This document shows positions 6,523-9,594 of a stretch of DNA of 9,594 bases, in pieces. The stretch is from Anaerolineaceae bacterium. Lineage in GTDB: Bacteria > Chloroflexota > Anaerolineae > Anaerolineales > Anaerolineaceae. The first letter of the stretch is position 1; each line of letters begins with the position of its first letter. Both the position numbers and the translations under genes were made by a program. Under the pieces are notes generated by a model. It was given only the letters and a program-made list of their open reading frames with translations, did no database searches and was not told where the DNA came from. The DNA lies in the NCBI GenBank assembly GCA_003524305.1, contig DQHW01000006.1, positions 1-9,594 on the forward strand, in the 5' to 3' direction.

Positions 6523-6549
6523 ACCTTCTTAGCTTTTTTCTCTGTACGA

Positions 6550-6577
6550 TGAGGTGCGGATTAACCTCCGCACCTCA
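6550..6577 (+). promoter_or_regulatory. Intercistronic hairpin between binding protein and first permease
   Basis: TGAGGTGCGGA and TCCGCACCTCA form a perfect 11-bp GC-rich stem with the six-base loop TTAACC, beginning 27 bp after the binding-protein stop. It is followed by AAAAC rather than a run of T, so it is not a standard intrinsic terminator. In sugar ABC operons a hairpin here typically protects the 3' end of the binding-protein message or causes partial termination, giving more binding protein than permease. That role is inferred from position. Confidence 0.7.
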
Positions 6578-6606
6578 AAACAACACTAGTCAGGAGAATC
6601 AAAATA

Positions 6607-7491
6607 ATGAAATACTGGTTCAGAAAGACACTTAAGCATTATTTGATGCTTCTCCCTTTCTTCTTCTTCTTTTCGATTTTCTTTTTGTATCCAATTATTA
6701 ATGGGTTGAATACCAGCTTCTTCAAATGGGATAGTGTCAATCCTGCAGTCTATGTTCAGTTTCAGAACTACATCAATCTAGTAAAATCACGTGATTTCAT
6801 TATTTCTTTTACGAATATTCTGAAATATGTTTCAATCACGGTTCCCCTGGGCATAACAGTGGCTTTTTCACTGGCTTTATTTGTCAACAGCTTGAAAGGA
6901 CCGTTATCCAATTTCTTTCGCAGTGCTTATTTTGTGCCCACCATGATGCCATTGTTTTTAGCGGCATCCGTCTGGCGGTGGATGTATGCACCCGAAGTTG
7001 GCATAATCAACACTGCCCTTCAGGCAATAGGGCTGGAATCAATCAACTTCCTTAAAAATCCGGTTTATATGATGTTCGCGCTCATTGTTGTTGATGTATG
7101 GCGGTCTGCCGGATGGAATATGGTTATCTTGTTGGCCGGTTTAAAAAACATTCCCAATGACTATTACGACGCTGCAAAGGTCGATGGTGCAAATAAATGG
7201 CAAGAAATGATCTACATCACAATTCCACTGCTCGAACCGGTGCTGTTTTTTGTGATTGCTCAAGGTTTCATTTTCGCACTTCAGGTATTTGATGCTCCCT
7301 GGTTGCTCACATTATCCACTACACAAGGTTATGGCGGCCGATTAAAGGCGTTGTTGTTCCCCGTAATGGATATGTTCGGACGCGCTTTTGGTGTCTACAA
7401 ATTTGGTGAGGCTTCAGCGTATGGGTTCATGCTAACTATCTTAATTATCATTATCACCTCCATCTTGTTTATTGTGCGACGTAAAGACTAG
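6607..7491 (+). CDS. CUT1-type ABC sugar permease, MalF/UgpA-like
   Basis: A 294-residue inner-membrane permease with about six hydrophobic segments (near 12-34, 73-95, 106-126, 153-177, 208-229, 272-290). It carries the ATPase-docking EAA loop YYDAAKVDGANKWQEMIYIT (186-205), with the conserved DAA, the Gly 7 residues after it (DAAKVDGA) and a following IP. The length and the N-terminal LLPFFFFFSIFFLYPI helix match the first permease of carbohydrate uptake (CUT1) importers. AGGAGA lies nine bases before the ATG. The gene follows the binding-protein gene by 84 bp, a gap that contains a strong hairpin, and ends 8 bp before the second permease. It would form a heterodimeric channel with that protein. 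No ATPase gene is in the window. Confidence 0.94.
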   Translation: MKYWFRKTLKHYLMLLPFFFFFSIFFLYPIINGLNTSFFKWDSVNPAVYVQFQNYINLVKSRDFIISFTNILKYVSITVPLGITVAFSLALFVNSLKGPLSNFFRSAYFVPTMMPLFLAASVWRWMYAPEVGIINTALQAIGLESINFLKNPVYMMFALIVVDVWRSAGWNMVILLAGLKNIPNDYYDAAKVDGANKWQEMIYITIPLLEPVLFFVIAQGFIFALQVFDAPWLLTLSTTQGYGGRLKALLFPVMDMFGRAFGVYKFGEASAYGFMLTILIIIITSILFIVRRKD

Positions 7492-7499
7492 AGGATTCC

Positions 7500-8357
7500 A
7501 TGACGACCTTCTCTAAATATATTAAAAAACATTTCAGTATTGGCGGCATTTTTAAATGGACGCTTGCGATCGTCTTTCTCATCATGGCGCTCTTCCCCAT
7601 CTGGTGGATGTTCAACATCGTTTTCAGCGAACCGGGAATTCCCATCGCCATCAATCCGCGCTTGTATCCGACTTCTTTTTCAGCAGGTATTCAGAATATC
7701 AAGGACGTACTCTCGGAAGCAAATGTATTGGCTGCTTACGGACATTCATTGACTTATTCTTTCCTCACCGTTATCGGATCTCTCTTGTTAACTTCAATGG
7801 CGGCGTTTGAATTTGCATTGTTTGAATTTCCAGGAAAAAAGGTATTGTTTGCGCTTGTGCTGATTGCCATGATGATCCCCACGGCAGTCACACTTGTGCC
7901 AACCTATCTGCTAGTGGCTAAATTAGGTTGGGTGAACAAAATGCAAGGGCTGGTTGTCCCAGGTTTAGCCTCCGCATTTGGACTATTCATGTTGACACAG
8001 TTCTTTAAAGATATTCCTCGTGAAATCATGGATGCCGCCCAGATTGATGGTGATACCCATTTCGGTGTGTATTGGCATGTGGTGCTGCCCTTGTCTCGCA
8101 ACGCATTGGCAACCATGGCCATCTTAACTTTTATGACCACCTGGGGTAACTATGTCTGGCCGATGGTGATTGCCAAAAACAATGACATCATTACCGTTAG
8201 CCAGATGATCAACTGGTACAACGATCCGAATTCGTTTATGACAGTCAATTTGATGATGACTGCATTTCTGCTGGCCGCAATTTTGCCAATCATTGTCTAC
8301 ATCATTTTCCAACGCCAGATCATTCAAGGCATATCCATTACAGGCTTAAAAGGCTAG
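7500..8357 (+). CDS. CUT1-type ABC sugar permease, MalG/UgpE-like
   Basis: A 285-residue inner-membrane permease, the second half of the importer channel. It has about six hydrophobic segments (near 18-40, 84-106, 115-139, 147-168, 201-222, 249-270). The EAA loop IMDAAQIDGDTHFGVYWHVV (176-195) is followed by LPLSRNAL. The C-terminal QRQIIQGISITGLKG matches the typical ending of MalG-type permeases. The ribosome-binding GAGGA overlaps the stop codon of the preceding permease and sits four bases before the ATG, so the two permeases are almost certainly translated from the same message. Sequence style and spacing are uniform with the preceding gene. The transported sugar cannot be inferred from the permease. 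Confidence 0.94.
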   Translation: MTTFSKYIKKHFSIGGIFKWTLAIVFLIMALFPIWWMFNIVFSEPGIPIAINPRLYPTSFSAGIQNIKDVLSEANVLAAYGHSLTYSFLTVIGSLLLTSMAAFEFALFEFPGKKVLFALVLIAMMIPTAVTLVPTYLLVAKLGWVNKMQGLVVPGLASAFGLFMLTQFFKDIPREIMDAAQIDGDTHFGVYWHVVLPLSRNALATMAILTFMTTWGNYVWPMVIAKNNDIITVSQMINWYNDPNSFMTVNLMMTAFLLAAILPIIVYIIFQRQIIQGISITGLKG

Positions 8358-8399
8358 TTAGACCAACTATGAAATCCCACTCATAAGGAGATAATTTAG

Positions 8400-9362
8400 A
8401 TGTTCAAGATCAAGCAAAGTTTAGATGCAGTAAATTACGGTGCTTATTTTTATAAAGGCAATCCGTTGACCATGGAGGCAGTGGTTGATCGGGCAGCAAA
8501 ATTTGGATACGATGCTGTTGACTTGTGGCCGCACCGGCCGATGACCTTTCCGCCTGATTTAAACGCTAAAGCTCGCAAGAAACTGCTAAGTTATGCCAAT
8601 GATAAGGGGATTAAGTTTGCCGCTGTGGATGGCTGCACGAATTTCATGCGCAGCGACCATGCGCTGGTTCCACATACCGAAAAAGAACTTTTATATGTGC
8701 GATCTTGCTGTGAATTGGCTCGCGATCTGGATTGCCCCACCGTTCGCATTCTACCGGCTTTCATTGGATACTTCTGGCAGCAATATTGGGACCAGGGTTA
8801 TTGCCAAACGGCCATGCACTCCCGCACTTACGAAGTCTCCACCCAGGATGATTACCTGCTGGAATGGGATTCAGTGCGATCCGGTATCATTGAATCTGGA
8901 CACATCGCCAAAGAGTATGGTGTGGAATTAGCCGTGCAGGGTCACCCCCCGGTGGTCAATGAAGTGCAAGACCTGATTGATCTGGTGGAGGAAGTCAATC
9001 TGCCGAATGTGAAGATTGGTTTGGATTTGCCATTGTTTGACCATCAAGAATCTGATTATGTCTATGAAACGGTCAAGAAAATTGGCAAGAAGATGATCCA
9101 CTCACACACACTCGGGTCTAAAACCCGTATCGGACCAGGTGGGTTTGCCTACGCCAGCATGGAAGTCGTACCGGGAGAGGGCGTCGAGAACTGGCTGCCC
9201 TTCTTCAAAGCTTGCAAAGAAGTTGGTTACGATGGGTACTTTGCCTATGAACAATGCGCGCCTTTCTTGATGCCCGGGCATGTAAAACCCACCATCGATG
9301 AGTTTGACCGCCGTCAGCAGGTAGGATTTAACTTTATCAAGTCGTTTGAATCCCAAATATAG
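8400..9362 (+). CDS. TIM-barrel sugar isomerase/epimerase (AP endonuclease 2 superfamily)
   Basis: A 320-residue cytoplasmic protein of the xylose-isomerase-like TIM-barrel superfamily, which includes IolE, tagatose epimerases and many sugar-catabolic isomerases. Early barrel strands appear as YGAYFYKGNPLTMEAVVDRA and YDAVDLWP. The metal-site positions near the C-terminal strand ends look like Gln180 with His182 (LAVQGHPP), Asp209 (KIGLDLPLFD), His234/His236 (MIHSHTLGS) and Glu284 (FAYEQCAPF). The first of these is Glu in most family members; here it is Gln. AAGGAG lies nine bases before the ATG. The gene starts 42 bp after the second permease and is probably in the same operon, so it should act on the imported sugar or its oxidised product. 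The next gene is an oxidoreductase, a common pairing in inositol and keto-sugar pathways. The exact reaction is unknown. Confidence 0.87.
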   Translation: MFKIKQSLDAVNYGAYFYKGNPLTMEAVVDRAAKFGYDAVDLWPHRPMTFPPDLNAKARKKLLSYANDKGIKFAAVDGCTNFMRSDHALVPHTEKELLYVRSCCELARDLDCPTVRILPAFIGYFWQQYWDQGYCQTAMHSRTYEVSTQDDYLLEWDSVRSGIIESGHIAKEYGVELAVQGHPPVVNEVQDLIDLVEEVNLPNVKIGLDLPLFDHQESDYVYETVKKIGKKMIHSHTLGSKTRIGPGGFAYASMEVVPGEGVENWLPFFKACKEVGYDGYFAYEQCAPFLMPGHVKPTIDEFDRRQQVGFNFIKSFESQI

Positions 9363-9385
9363 CAATTGAGTTTTTCTGACATGTG

Positions 9386-9431
9386 CCAATCCATTTGAGG
9401 TGACTCGATATACCTTAAATGGATTGGTTTT
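9386..9431 (+). terminator. Long stem-loop with short T run after the isomerase gene
   Basis: CCAATCCATTTGAGGT (9386-9401) pairs with ACCTTAAATGGATTGG (9412-9427) over 16 positions. One of these is G-U as RNA on the plus strand. The loop is ten bases, followed by TTTT. It could be a terminator or attenuator separating the isomerase from the following oxidoreductase gene. The stem is AT-rich and the T run short, so termination may be partial. Confidence 0.5.
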
Positions 9432-9484
9432 AAGAATCCAAATTCAATTAGCAATTATCATTTTCCGATCTAGCAGGAGGTATT

Positions 9485-9594
9485 ATGCATCCAAAAGCGG
9501 CAGTCATAGGGTTGGGTTTTATGGGCAAAACGCACATTCAATCGCTGAGGCGATTGGGTGTTGAGGTTTATGGTGTGGCTGGAATAGATGAAAA
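9485..9594 (+). CDS. Second Gfo/Idh/MocA-family oxidoreductase, N-terminal part (cut by window edge)
   Basis: The first 36 codons of a protein continuing past the right edge. It begins MHPKAAVIGLGFMGKTHIQS, with the dinucleotide-binding loop GLGFMG and the following KTH typical of Gfo/Idh/MocA dehydrogenases (usually G-x-x-H). A full AGGAGGT at 9475-9481 gives a very strong ribosome-binding site. The gene lies 122 bp after the isomerase gene, and that gap contains a 16-bp stem-loop, so it may be expressed separately or at a different level. It is distinct from the oxidoreductase fragment at the left edge: the two N-termini differ in most residues outside the nucleotide-binding loop. Substrate unknown. 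Confidence 0.85.
   Translation, partial: MHPKAAVIGLGFMGKTHIQSLRRLGVEVYGVAGIDE

Noticed and set aside
8369..8386. Five-codon frame (MKSHS) between the second permease and the isomerase
   Set aside because: Too short to assess and without its own ribosome-binding site; its stop merely overlaps the AAGGAG of the next gene.

Overview
The window looks like a stretch of an Anaerolineae-type Chloroflexota chromosome. This is inferred from style, not from a marker gene. The solute-binding lipoprotein has an Ala/Thr/Glu/Pro-rich linker after its lipobox cysteine. The response regulator has an N-terminal helix-turn-helix and C-terminal receiver layout that I associate with that class. Base composition is moderate and does not visibly change across the window, and I see no mobile element, tRNA, rRNA or CRISPR array.

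The layout is two gene blocks diverging from a roughly 310-bp intergenic region (4874-5184). Reading leftward on the minus strand are: a response regulator with a receiver domain at its C-terminus (3650-4873), a SIS-domain sugar isomerase (2402-3544), a ROK kinase close to polyphosphate glucokinase (1630-2385), a six-helix membrane histidine kinase (192-1577), and the first 57 codons of a Gfo/Idh/MocA oxidoreductase (running off the left edge). Reading rightward on the plus strand are: a family-1 sugar-binding lipoprotein (5185-6522), two CUT1-type ABC permeases (6607-7491 and 7500-8357), a TIM-barrel sugar isomerase/epimerase (8400-9362), and the first 36 codons of a second Gfo/Idh/MocA oxidoreductase (running off the right edge). 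No ABC ATPase is present, so a shared MsmK/MalK-like ATPase encoded elsewhere is expected.

Together the genes read as one carbohydrate uptake and catabolism locus with its own two-component system. The ABC importer would bring in a sugar or derivative. The two oxidoreductases and the TIM-barrel isomerase would oxidise or epimerise it. The ROK kinase and SIS isomerase would phosphorylate it and convert it between aldose and ketose forms (or deaminate or deglycate it). The substrate cannot be read from the sequence.

The most notable new observation is a 16-base element, TTGGCAATAAYTTGGC. It occurs once in the divergent region (4991-5006, plus strand) and once upstream of the SIS gene (3614-3629, minus strand), each time on the coding strand of the gene downstream. 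It is a good candidate operator linking the two blocks. Other points of interest are the response regulator's central region, which looks like a decayed histidine-kinase ATPase domain, and three intergenic hairpins.
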